Virus record (IMG/VR): IMGVR_UViG_3300032093_000820
Span: 1 to 24,233 of that record
Source of the DNA: a virus
DNA length: 24,233 bases
Direction: 5' to 3' (one strand)
The notes under the pieces were generated by a model. The model saw only the letters and a list, made by a program, of their open reading frames with translations. It did no database searches and was not told where the DNA came from. Positions 1-4,942 of this stretch are shown piece after piece. Each line of letters opens with the position of its first letter. Positions within the stretch are counted from its first letter, which is position 1. Position numbers and translations under genes: made by a program.

Positions 1-55
1 GTTCGAAATTACCTGCGGCGCACGGCGGCGGAAGGACCCGCAAATGGTTCTGGTT

Positions 56-75
56 ATCATTCTCAGATCCCCTGC
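56..75. repeat. Left copy of an inverted repeat flanking the GC-rich block
   Basis: Reading inward from the left, this stretch is ATCATTCTCAGATCCCCTGC. Its reverse complement recurs, with one inserted base and two missing ones, at 2571-2589; the outer 11 bases are identical. The two copies lie just inside the limits of the GC-rich segment. This could be a terminal inverted repeat of a small mobile segment. The core also resembles a Fur-type half site, so a regulatory reading is possible. No obvious target-site duplication is visible outside it. Confidence 0.4.
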
Positions 76-103
76 AGGGCGGCCGGTCCCGGCGTCAGGG
101 CAC

Positions 104-128
104 AAAAAAACCCGGCGCGATGGCCGGG
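104..128 (-). terminator. Rho-independent terminator ending the leftward GC-rich operon
   Basis: On the minus strand CCCGGC and GCCGGG form a 6-bp all-GC stem (128 to 111) around a 6-base loop, followed at once by seven T (110 to 104). It sits 26 bases beyond the stop codon of the gp88-family gene, which is where the end of this leftward transcript would be expected. Confidence 0.85.
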
Positions 129-153
129 CGGGTGAGGTTATGGGGCAAGCGGG

Positions 154-858
154 TTAAGTTGCCGCTGCTAGTGCTGATTCGGCGCGGCGCTTAGCTGTGC
201 CATGCGCCAAAAAAGCGATGATGACGCGACGACCGCGTTTTTGACCGTGGCATAGCTGACAGTCTGCGCACGTCTTAGTGTCTGACCGTTGGGCGGGACA
301 GACTAGGACGCGGTTCCCGGCTGCAGTTTGCCACGTTGTCCGCGTCTCGCCCGATGGCACGGTTAGCACAGCCGGAAGGCCGGAGGCTATGGCAGCGTCG
401 GCGGCTGATTCTGATTCGGTAGAGACGTTAACGGTGAAGCCCTGCCGATTGGCCTGCCGCAATAGCTGGAGATTCTCGCCAACAGTCAGGCTGTGATGGG
501 TATACGTGTAGCCAAAACGGCCACGGTTCGCGGCGATGATTGCCCGCATAAACCGCCGGGAGATTCTGCCGGCCGTGTGGGGCAAGTCGCCGGCCTGATT
601 GTGGCGCCATAGCTGGTCAGCCGGAAGCGCGGCGATATTGGCCAAAAAACGGGCGAGAGGTTCGCCACGTTCGCCACGGGTCACGGCATCCCAATGGTGG
701 CGCATAGGATAGTTTGCCGCATAGCAGCCGCCGCCCTGATAGAAGGGGCAGGTTTTTGGGCAGGTGACGGCGGATGACGTGCTGACCGGCAGGTCGCCAG
801 TTTTCCTGTTGCTGCTGTGTCGGGAAAAATGGAAGCGGAGCGATGACAGGGTTGCCAT
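154..858 (-). CDS. gp88-family (DUF7227) phage/plasmid protein, function unknown
   Basis: A 234-residue protein from the ATG at 858. The open frame continues upstream to 1044, but that part would overlap the preceding gene and lacks family features. Near the N-terminus is a cysteine motif, CPKTCPFY...GGCYA (C33, C37, C45). It is followed by LWRHNQAGDLP (residues 83-93), an AANRG...GYTYTH segment (109-121) and a C-terminal cluster (C187, C197, C200, C203). This order matches the gp88/DUF7227 family, found on phages and plasmids with no established function as far as I know. Seven cysteines in two clusters suggest a bound metal or iron-sulphur centre (inference). It is the last gene before the terminator at 104-128 and is GC-rich like its upstream neighbours. 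Confidence 0.8.
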   Translation of the reverse strand: MATLSSLRFHFSRHSSNRKTGDLPVSTSSAVTCPKTCPFYQGGGCYAANYPMRHHWDAVTRGERGEPLARFLANIAALPADQLWRHNQAGDLPHTAGRISRRFMRAIIAANRGRFGYTYTHHSLTVGENLQLLRQANRQGFTVNVSTESESAADAAIASGLPAVLTVPSGETRTTWQTAAGNRVLVCPAQRSDTKTCADCQLCHGQKRGRRVIIAFLAHGTAKRRAESALAAAT

Positions 859-889
859 AGGTTCAGGTTGCGATGGGATCGAGTGACGG

Positions 890-1147
890 TTAGGCGCTGA
901 AGCGACCGGGTGACATACGGGCGGCTTGTTGGCCTTGTTTGAGAAGGGAGCGGTAGGTTGACTGGCTGACGGCCACGGCATGGCAAACGGCGGCGGCGTT
1001 GCGCAGCTCGGGAGGCACAGCATGGTGACCGCTGTAACCGTCATCCCACGCGCCGACTAACTGGCCGTGTTGATCGAATGCGCAAAAGACCCGGCAGGGG
1101 TTGCCGTCACGGTCGTTTGTGGCCTTGAAAAGAACAACGGAATGCAT
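890..1147 (-). CDS. Hypothetical 85-residue protein
   Basis: A small protein that I do not recognise. The N-terminal half reads as a beta-rich sheet (MHSVVLFKATNDRDGNP, then CRVFCAFDQHGQLVGAW). The C-terminal half looks helical, with a possible helix-turn-helix around residues 48-70 (ELRNAAAVCHAVAVSQSTYR). It starts at an ATG with no clear Shine-Dalgarno site and ends 31 bases before the gp88-family gene. A promoter-like sequence lies just upstream at 1193-1220, so this gene and the gp88 gene may form their own sub-operon. DNA-binding function is only a guess. Confidence 0.6.
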   Translation of the reverse strand: MHSVVLFKATNDRDGNPCRVFCAFDQHGQLVGAWDDGYSGHHAVPPELRNAAAVCHAVAVSQSTYRSLLKQGQQAARMSPGRFSA

Positions 1148-1192
1148 GATGGGGTCGCGATTGGATGGGGCAGGATGCTGTCCTTGCTAAGA

Positions 1193-1220
1193 ATTCTACC
1201 ACCTATCGGTAGGAGCGCAA
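1193..1220 (-). promoter_or_regulatory. Candidate leftward promoter with palindromic spacer
   Basis: On the minus strand TTGCGC (1220-1215) and TAGAAT (1198-1193) are separated by 16 bases, resembling a sigma70-type promoter with a good -10 box and a weaker -35 box. The spacer contains CTACCGATAGGTGGTAG, in which CTACC and GGTAG are inverted, so it may carry an operator. Expected transcription would start near 1186, about 40 bases before the ATG at 1147. Confidence 0.35.
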
Positions 1221-1223
1221 CGG

Positions 1224-1373
1224 TTACGGCCAATCGGGAATCACCCCGAACGCCAAAAACGGGTCCATGTCTTCCGGGTCAGGCTGCCAATCATCGGGCA
1301 GGCCGTTCGCGTCCATAAATTCGGCCAGTGATTCGGCGCGGTCATCGGCCAAGCTTGGCTGTAGGGGCAACAT
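1224..1373 (-). CDS. Small acidic protein, 49 residues
   Basis: The ATG at 1373-1371 overlaps the stop codon of the preceding gene by one base (TGATG), a typical translational-coupling arrangement. The product is short and strongly acidic, with many Asp and Pro residues (for example LPDDWQPDPEDMDPF) and an aromatic C-terminus. I recognise no family. The coupling, the same GC-rich composition and the strand shared with its neighbours make a real gene likely. It ends close to the promoter-like sequence at 1193-1220. Confidence 0.6.
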   Translation of the reverse strand: MLPLQPSLADDRAESLAEFMDANGLPDDWQPDPEDMDPFLAFGVIPDWP

Positions 1374-2017
1374 CACATCACCCCTAAAATCACCGGCCAA
1401 GCGTCCGGCGCGTCAGTTTCAACGGTTCGCCCGTCGGGTGATTCGGCGACCGAATCCAGCAGCCACGTCTCAACCTCTCCCATGGTGGGAACCGGCCACC
1501 ATCGGCCGCGCCACCTAACCTCGGGACCGTCGGCACCATCGCGCCACCTATCACGCGGCAGGTTTTCAGCTACCGGGAACGGTTCGGCGGCGTCATCATC
1601 GGGCACAGCAACGTGACCCATAGCAGCGGCGACCGCGTCGCGAACCTCGGCGAACGTTTGAGCATTCTCGAGACGTTGCAACGGGTCAACGGTTACCGGT
1701 CCCTTTAGGGGCAGGCTGCCAACCCGGCCGAGGTCATCCCTGAATGCTGCCAGATGTTGCCACATTCGCGGATTTTTGGGATCGATCGAAGCGGCGGCGG
1801 CGTCCCACAGCTTGGCCAGGGCGACCGCGTCATTTTTGGCGACGTTAAGCGTTGTGACCGATAGGCCGGTCGGGCGGTGCGTGATGCCCCAGTGACGCGG
1901 GGCGTTGCTTGCCCCTTTTTTTGTAAGCGGGCGGTGCACGGCTAACGTCTCGCCAATCCAAACGGCGGTAACGTCGCGGGTGGATTCGAGACAACGAACG
2001 GTGAGCGTGGCGGGCAT
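1373..2017 (-). CDS. Hypothetical 214-residue protein
   Basis: Not recognised. The first 50 residues look like a beta-rich domain (PATLTVRCLESTRDVTAVW, then GETLAVHR) with a motif HWGITHRPTGL near residue 43. The middle is helical (DAVALAKLWDAAAASIDPKNPRMWQHLAAF), followed by LENAQTFAEVRDAVAAAM. The C-terminal part holds a basic, Trp-rich stretch (EVRWRGRWWPVPTMGEVETW). The ATG at 2017 has no clear Shine-Dalgarno site. A tandem GGGGTT repeat lies 18 bases upstream. It is coupled to the 49-residue gene downstream. The composition is GC-rich, unlike the phage genes beyond 2834. Confidence 0.65.
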   Translation of the reverse strand: MPATLTVRCLESTRDVTAVWIGETLAVHRPLTKKGASNAPRHWGITHRPTGLSVTTLNVAKNDAVALAKLWDAAAASIDPKNPRMWQHLAAFRDDLGRVGSLPLKGPVTVDPLQRLENAQTFAEVRDAVAAAMGHVAVPDDDAAEPFPVAENLPRDRWRDGADGPEVRWRGRWWPVPTMGEVETWLLDSVAESPDGRTVETDAPDAWPVILGVM

Positions 2018-2035
2018 GGCAGGGCGGCGTTAGTT

Positions 2036-2051
2036 GGGGTTGGGGTTGGGG
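2036..2051 (+). repeat. Tandem GGGGTT repeat, possible G-quadruplex former
   Basis: Three GGGG runs spaced by TT (2036-2039, 2042-2045, 2048-2051) lie in the 79-base gap between two leftward genes. On the transcribed strand they appear as CCCCAA repeats in the leader of the 214-residue gene. A fourth G-run is lacking, so an intramolecular quadruplex would need nearby G residues. Confidence 0.6.
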
Positions 2052-2096
2052 TTGCGCGAATCAGGGCGGCGCATTCGCCCGGAAGGAGCGGTCCTG

Positions 2097-2285
2097 TCAT
2101 GCGGCAGACAATGCGACGCGGACGCGGTAACGGCTGCAGCCAAGCTGTGAGGCTATGGCGGATTGGGTTAGGCCGGCGCGGCGCAACAGCCGAATGCGGC
2201 GATCCTGCCCCATGGTGGCCAGGTCAATCAGGGCGGCCACGGCCAGCAACGGCAACAGCAGCCAGAAAAAAACGGTAAGGGTCAT
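2097..2285 (-). CDS. Small membrane-anchored helix-turn-helix protein, 62 residues
   Basis: Residues 1-22 form one hydrophobic membrane segment (TVFFWLLLPLLAVAALIDLA). Residues 28-58 form a likely helix-turn-helix (DRRIRLLRRAGLTQSAIASQ, then LGCSRYRVRVAL), like the N-terminus of Hin/Sin resolvases and sigma region 4. A protein with just these two parts would be a membrane-tethered DNA-binding protein. It is the first gene of the leftward GC-rich operon, directly downstream of the promoter-like repeats at 2335-2387, and might autoregulate (inference). No partner is visible. Confidence 0.6.
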   Translation of the reverse strand: MTLTVFFWLLLPLLAVAALIDLATMGQDRRIRLLRRAGLTQSAIASQLGCSRYRVRVALSAA

Positions 2286-2334
2286 TTTTCAGGGTCGGCG
2301 CGGATGCGATCGGAAAAAACCGCGCCCATGGGCA

Positions 2335-2393
2335 AGTGTACCGCCTAGCAGTAGGGGTCAACGGGTGGACCCCAAAAATAGGGTCAATTTTTT
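2335..2393 (-). promoter_or_regulatory. Candidate promoter/operator with three GACCC half-sites
   Basis: On the minus strand TTGACC (2361-2356) and TACACT (2340-2335) lie 15 bases apart, a short spacer for a promoter. TTGACCC occurs twice in direct orientation (2387-2381 and 2361-2355), with an inverted GGGGTC between them (2373-2368). On the plus strand GGGGTC/GACCCC and GACCC/GGGTC are mutually exclusive hairpins, the second followed by six T (2388-2393), so a weak rightward terminator is an alternative reading. Confidence 0.3.
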
Positions 2394-2429
2394 GATTGTC
2401 ACAACGCGCGGCATGGTGCGCCGGTTTGA

Positions 2430-2494
2430 GCCGTTGCGCATTGTCTGGCACGTGGCAGGGCGGCCAGGCTGCGGGTTCGAACCTCGGCAACGGT
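2430..2494 (+). other. tRNA-like fold without a D-arm (possible tRNA remnant)
   Basis: GCCGTTG (2430-2436) pairs with CAACGGT (2488-2494) as a 7-bp acceptor-like stem. GCGGG-TTCGAAC-CTCGG (2471-2487) gives a T-arm with the conserved TTCGAAC loop, four of five pairs being good. Between them GTCTGGC (2443-2449) pairs with GCCAGGC (2463-2469), leaving a 13-base loop. There is no room for a D-arm and no normal anticodon loop, so this is not a standard tRNA. It may be a degraded tRNA, such as an old attachment-site remnant, or coincidence. Confidence 0.25.
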
Positions 2495-2570
2495 CGCGCC
2501 ATTGCGCCCCATATATAAAGAGAGGCGGACCGCCGAAAAACCGGGCGAACCGGCAGGGCGGACCGTATGC

Positions 2571-2589
2571 GCAGGATTCTGAGAATGAT
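2571..2589. repeat. Right copy of the inverted repeat flanking the GC-rich block
   Basis: GCAGGATTCTGAGAATGAT is the inverted partner of 56-75. CTGAGAATGAT (2579-2589) is an exact 11-base match to the reverse complement of 56-66, and GCAGG matches again at the inner end. A third, palindromic copy of the core (TGAGAATGATTCTCA) follows at 2617-2631. Confidence 0.4.
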
Positions 2590-2616
2590 TCCCATTCCCA
2601 CCCGCTGATTCGGTGT

Positions 2617-2631
2617 TGAGAATGATTCTCA
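2617..2631. promoter_or_regulatory. Fur-type 7-1-7 palindrome
   Basis: TGAGAAT-G-ATTCTCA is a perfect 7-1-7 palindrome, the layout of a Fur box (TGATAATNATTATCA), differing only by one symmetric base in each arm. The extended sequence 2618-2636 matches 16 of 19 positions of the classic Fur box. No gene starts within 300 bases on either side, and the LexA-type box at 2641-2654 is 9 bases away. Fur control of phage genes would be unusual, so it could instead be an element end or another repressor's operator. Confidence 0.4.
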
Positions 2632-2640
2632 TTATCAAGT

Positions 2641-2654
2641 AGTACAGGTGTACT
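2641..2654. promoter_or_regulatory. LexA-type (SOS) box
   Basis: AGTACAGGTGTACT is a perfect 6-2-6 palindrome and fits the cyanobacterial LexA-box consensus RGTACNNNDGTWCB on both strands. A second perfect match lies at 10295-10308, just upstream of the rightward early operon. Which promoter this copy would control is unclear. The nearest genes that could be read from here are the leftward GC-rich operon starting at 2285. Confidence 0.5.
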
Positions 2655-2707
2655 CCCGACAGCTCAAATCGGGGAAAATACAACCTGCATCCGTGTGTGA
2701 ATTATAC

Positions 2708-2834
2708 CCTAAACCGACCTCGTTTCGGTACAAAAAACGCCCTAAACCGACCCCTCGCAAGAACTTGGCCATTTTGGCCTAAACCGACCTGCCGCAAGAA
2801 CTGAGGCCGTTAAACCGACACCCCGCAAGAACTT
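2708..2834 (+). repeat. Iteron-like array of four imperfect repeats
   Basis: The unit is CCTAAACCGACC, then a few bases, then CGCAAGAACT(T). The first half occurs at 2708-2719, 2741-2752, 2778-2789 and, as TTAAACCGAC, at 2810-2819. The second half follows in the last three copies (2756-2766, 2793-2802, 2824-2834). Spacing is 31-37 bases, about three helical turns, so a protein would bind on one face of the DNA. The last copy runs into the stop codon of the gpZ-like gene. Candidate roles are a replication origin, a partition site or a multi-site operator. Confidence 0.6.
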
Positions 2835-3604
2835 CAACGCAAAACCAACGCGGAGAATGTGCGATTGAATTCTGTGTTGATAGTTGTCGTTGCGATGTCC
2901 TTGAAGGCAAACTTGCCGGTGTAATTAGGCAATCCAATTTCACTCATCACTTTGCTCAACTTGCCATTCATTGAGAAGAAGATACCTGGACGACGTGAGT
3001 TCAGATTTCTGTACTGATCATCAAGCATTTCTTGACTGACGTAGAAATAACGCCCTGCTGTTTTGTTGCGCCCCTTGCCGCGATTGACAATGCGGTTGCC
3101 TGCACTGGATTCGTTGCGAAGGCTGGAAAGGATTTGGGTGTACTGCCCAGGCGACATGTTGCCGTAAGTATTTCTACGCACCATTGCAGAGCCTGTTGGG
3201 ATCATGATCCGGTTAGGCGCAAGAATTGGACCGCCGTCATCGGGGTTGACCGTGTACCCCAACGCACGCTGAAAACGTGTGCGGTAATGCGTGCCGCCGT
3301 AAATCTGCGGCAATAGGTAGCGACTAGGCGAGTTGCCTTTCGGAACATCGTCGCGAATAAATAGTTTTGCCTCCAAGTTGTCTTGCGTTGCTTTCTTGTA
3401 CAAGAAGGCGTTCAAAGTCAACGGAACAGGTCGCTTATCACCGTGAGTGAATGTTTTTTCAGCTTGACGTTTCAACTCTTGCGACGCTTCAAATACAGCT
3501 TTGTTGAGCGCAAGCATGCCAGCCCGTGGAATCTGAACACGCTGCAGTTCAGTGATTTTGCCAATGATCTTTTCAGCATCAAAGACGATGTCAGCTTCGA
3601 TCAT
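2834..3604 (-). CDS. Putative minor tail protein, lambda gpZ-like (tail completion)
   Basis: A 256-residue protein. The ATG at 3604 is preceded at four bases by AGGAGG (3614-3609), one of the clearest Shine-Dalgarno sites in the window; the frame stays open 12 codons further up without such a site. The N-terminal part (IPRAGMLALNKAVFEASQEL, then KRQAEKTF) and a middle region of lysine-rich strands recall lambda gpZ, which acts in tail completion. The similarity is by pattern, not by a catalytic motif. It also has RYLLPQIYGGTHYRTRFQRA near residue 100. A structural gene at the end of a DNA-metabolism block is odd; the strong ribosome site and the preceding terminator-like hairpin suggest separate, perhaps late, expression. 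Confidence 0.5.
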   Translation of the reverse strand: MIEADIVFDAEKIIGKITELQRVQIPRAGMLALNKAVFEASQELKRQAEKTFTHGDKRPVPLTLNAFLYKKATQDNLEAKLFIRDDVPKGNSPSRYLLPQIYGGTHYRTRFQRALGYTVNPDDGGPILAPNRIMIPTGSAMVRRNTYGNMSPGQYTQILSSLRNESSAGNRIVNRGKGRNKTAGRYFYVSQEMLDDQYRNLNSRRPGIFFSMNGKLSKVMSEIGLPNYTGKFAFKDIATTTINTEFNRTFSALVLR

Positions 3605-3629
3605 GTGACCTCCTGCGTAACACCAGCAT

Positions 3630-3681
3630 AAAAAAATCACCCCGGTGAAGCCACTGCCTCAGCGCGGGGCGATCCAATCGC
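3630..3681 (-). terminator. Weak terminator-like hairpin after the RusA gene
   Basis: On the minus strand TCAC-CGGG-GTGA (3648-3637) is followed by seven T (3636-3630). The stem has only 4 bp, so termination would be partial. A second small hairpin, GCGAT-CCA-ATCGC, lies just before it (3669-3681). Both sit in the 94-base gap between the RusA stop and the gpZ-like start. Confidence 0.35.
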
Positions 3682-3698
3682 GAACTCAGTGTAGCACC

Positions 3699-4145
3699 TC
3701 ATGGTCTGAACGGAAGATCCGTGGTGTCCATGACGGTGATCAACACGCCAGGCTCCTCCTGCCCTACGCAGTATCGCTTGTGGGCATTGATGCTGTAGAC
3801 CAGCGAGTCATCAGCGATCATGCCCGCGTAAACGAGGCTGTCGAGCACCCCACGGGTGAGCTTGTCAAGGTCTGGGCGCGTGGTCTTATGCGTAGGCGCT
3901 GTGGCGAGCACTGTGCCGTTTTTGCCGTAGTGCCGTTTGGGGCGCGGGAAACAGAACACGAGCGAAACACCAACAGGCGTGTCGATGACACCGGTGATGT
4001 TCTGCTGCTTGGCATCAGCAATAATCGCCTCTCGCCAAGGTTTGAGCGCCTTGCAGGATTCAATCATGCGACCACCACCGACATGCCGTTTGCTCCCTTG
4101 TGGAGCAGGAATGCCGATGGTCTTCCAGGAATACGACTGATTCAT
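3699..4145 (-). CDS. rusA: RusA-family Holliday junction resolvase
   Basis: A 148-residue protein of typical RusA length. RusA dimers cut Holliday junctions symmetrically and need clustered aspartates. The family core is visible as RPDLDKLTRGVLDSLVYAG (residues 90-108), giving D92 and D94, followed by ADDS (111-114), giving D112 and D113. The N-terminus (IGIPAPQGSKRHVGGG) is the usual first strand and basic loop. It overlaps the upstream gene by ATGA (4145-4142), so it is co-translated with it. In a phage it would process recombination intermediates or branched replication DNA before packaging, together with the RecB-like nuclease and the annealing protein encoded here. Confidence 0.88.
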   Translation of the reverse strand: MNQSYSWKTIGIPAPQGSKRHVGGGRMIESCKALKPWREAIIADAKQQNITGVIDTPVGVSLVFCFPRPKRHYGKNGTVLATAPTHKTTRPDLDKLTRGVLDSLVYAGMIADDSLVYSINAHKRYCVGQEEPGVLITVMDTTDLPFRP

Positions 4146-4378
4146 TGGGAATCTGGCAGTGCCTCCAACTCGGCGGCGATGTCGCGGAGTTCACAAGGAT
4201 TGATCACAGCACCAGCAAGCGAGTCTTCAAACGTGAGCTGATCCACAGCAGCACGCAGGGCGGCGGCAATAGCAATCTCAATTCGACCTGTTGTTGCGTA
4301 CTGCTCAGTTGTGATCGAGTTTCCAAAGGCATCCAGCACCGCCTGCGCGGCAGGGCTCAGTGGGGTGGGGTTAGTCAT
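4142..4378 (-). CDS. Small alanine-rich cyanophage-type protein, 78 residues
   Basis: Starts at the ATG at 4378, which overlaps the end of the previous gene by 8 bases; an in-frame start further up (4405) would overlap more. The sequence MTNPTPLSPAAQAVLDAFGN and IAAALRAAVDQL resembles a family of short helical proteins that I associate with Synechococcus/Cyanobium phages. No function is known to me. The C-terminus (CELRDIAAELEAL) is a likely amphipathic helix. It is coupled by ATGA to the RusA gene. Confidence 0.65.
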   Translation of the reverse strand: MTNPTPLSPAAQAVLDAFGNSITTEQYATTGRIEIAIAAALRAAVDQLTFEDSLAGAVINPCELRDIAAELEALPDSQ

Positions 4379-4733
4379 CAAGCTGCTCCAGTGCGCGGCG
4401 GACAACGTTGCTTACGTCAGGAGACAGTTGGCCATCAGCGACAGCGGTGTCGATGGCGAGCAACGCCTGCTCCTTCAAGCTCTGCGGCTTGGGGCGGCGG
4501 CAATCACGGAGTCTTTCCGCTAAGTTTCTACTGCTCCAATAGCTAACCTCTTTTGCACACGCTTCCAGCTCAGTGTCAGCGCCCCAGCGGGCGGCTCGGG
4601 TGGCGACGTTTTGGAGCCTGCTGCTTGTGATCGTCATGGATGAAAATGTGGACGCATCCGAGAGGTAGTCCTCGGAACACAGCCACTCTCCAACCAGCTC
4701 CGGCGGTGGGGTGATTGGGTGTTGTTCAGTCAT
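4371..4733 (-). CDS. Conserved cyanophage-type protein, 120 residues
   Basis: The N-terminus MTEQHPITPPPELVGEW and the central RAARWGADTELEACAKEV recall a recurrent small protein of cyanobacterial phages with unknown function. The C-terminal third (RRPKPQSLKEQALLAIDTAV) is helical and also recurrent. An overlapping palindrome lies immediately upstream at 4737-4755. The gene overlaps the following one by 8 bases. No catalytic motif is visible. Confidence 0.7.
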   Translation of the reverse strand: MTEQHPITPPPELVGEWLCSEDYLSDASTFSSMTITSSRLQNVATRAARWGADTELEACAKEVSYWSSRNLAERLRDCRRPKPQSLKEQALLAIDTAVADGQLSPDVSNVVRRALEQLDD

Positions 4734-4736
4734 AAC

Positions 4737-4755
4737 TTCAAATTTGAATCAAATT
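4737..4755. promoter_or_regulatory. Overlapping AT-rich palindromes between two leftward genes
   Basis: TTCAAATTTGAA (4737-4748) is a perfect 12-bp palindrome, and it overlaps AATTTGA-A-TCAAATT (4741-4755), a perfect 7-1-7 palindrome. They fill the 20-base gap between the 62-residue zinc-ribbon gene and the 120-residue gene, one of the few places in this operon where genes do not overlap. An operator or an RNA-processing hairpin are both possible. Confidence 0.3.
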
Positions 4756-4942
4756 AGGAGTTCGTCAGAATCAAACGCTTTGCCTGCCAAGCGTATTCCT
4801 CACGTTGCATGATGTATTCATGCGTGAAGACGTTGGTGCCGCATGAACGGCACTTCAGATGCCGCAGGGTGTGATCTTCGCAGGGATAGGTTTTGACCAC
4901 ACGCATTGACGTGGAGCCGCATTCGGAACAGGTGTGTTTCAT
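4754..4942 (-). CDS. Zinc-ribbon protein with an NrdR-like N-terminus, 62 residues
   Basis: Two cysteine pairs, CSEC (C5, C8) and CRSC (C31, C34), frame a zinc ribbon, with an extra C21. The spacing and the beta-strand sequence resemble the N-terminal DNA-binding ribbon of NrdR, without the ATP-cone that senses nucleotides. Its ATG overlaps the stop of the 111-residue zinc-ribbon gene by four bases (ATGA). It probably binds DNA or acts as a small adaptor (inference). The C-terminal half (EYIMQREEYAWQAKRLILT) is a single helix. Confidence 0.7.
   Translation of the reverse strand: MKHTCSECGSTSMRVVKTYPCEDHTLRHLKCRSCGTNVFTHEYIMQREEYAWQAKRLILTNS

Noticed and set aside
1-55. GTTCGAAATT at the window edge as a second T-arm
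   Set aside because: The flanking bases do not form the 5-bp stem and no acceptor pairing is visible within the window.
2155-2619. Long rightward frame (154 codons) and a leftward frame (2224-2601) across the signal-rich gap
   Set aside because: Both have atypical composition, overlap the 62-residue gene and the repeats, and show no domain or ribosome site. GC-rich DNA gives long chance frames.
3645-4241. Rightward 198-codon frame opposite RusA
   Set aside because: It lies antisense to a clear RusA gene and its neighbour, and no domain is visible.
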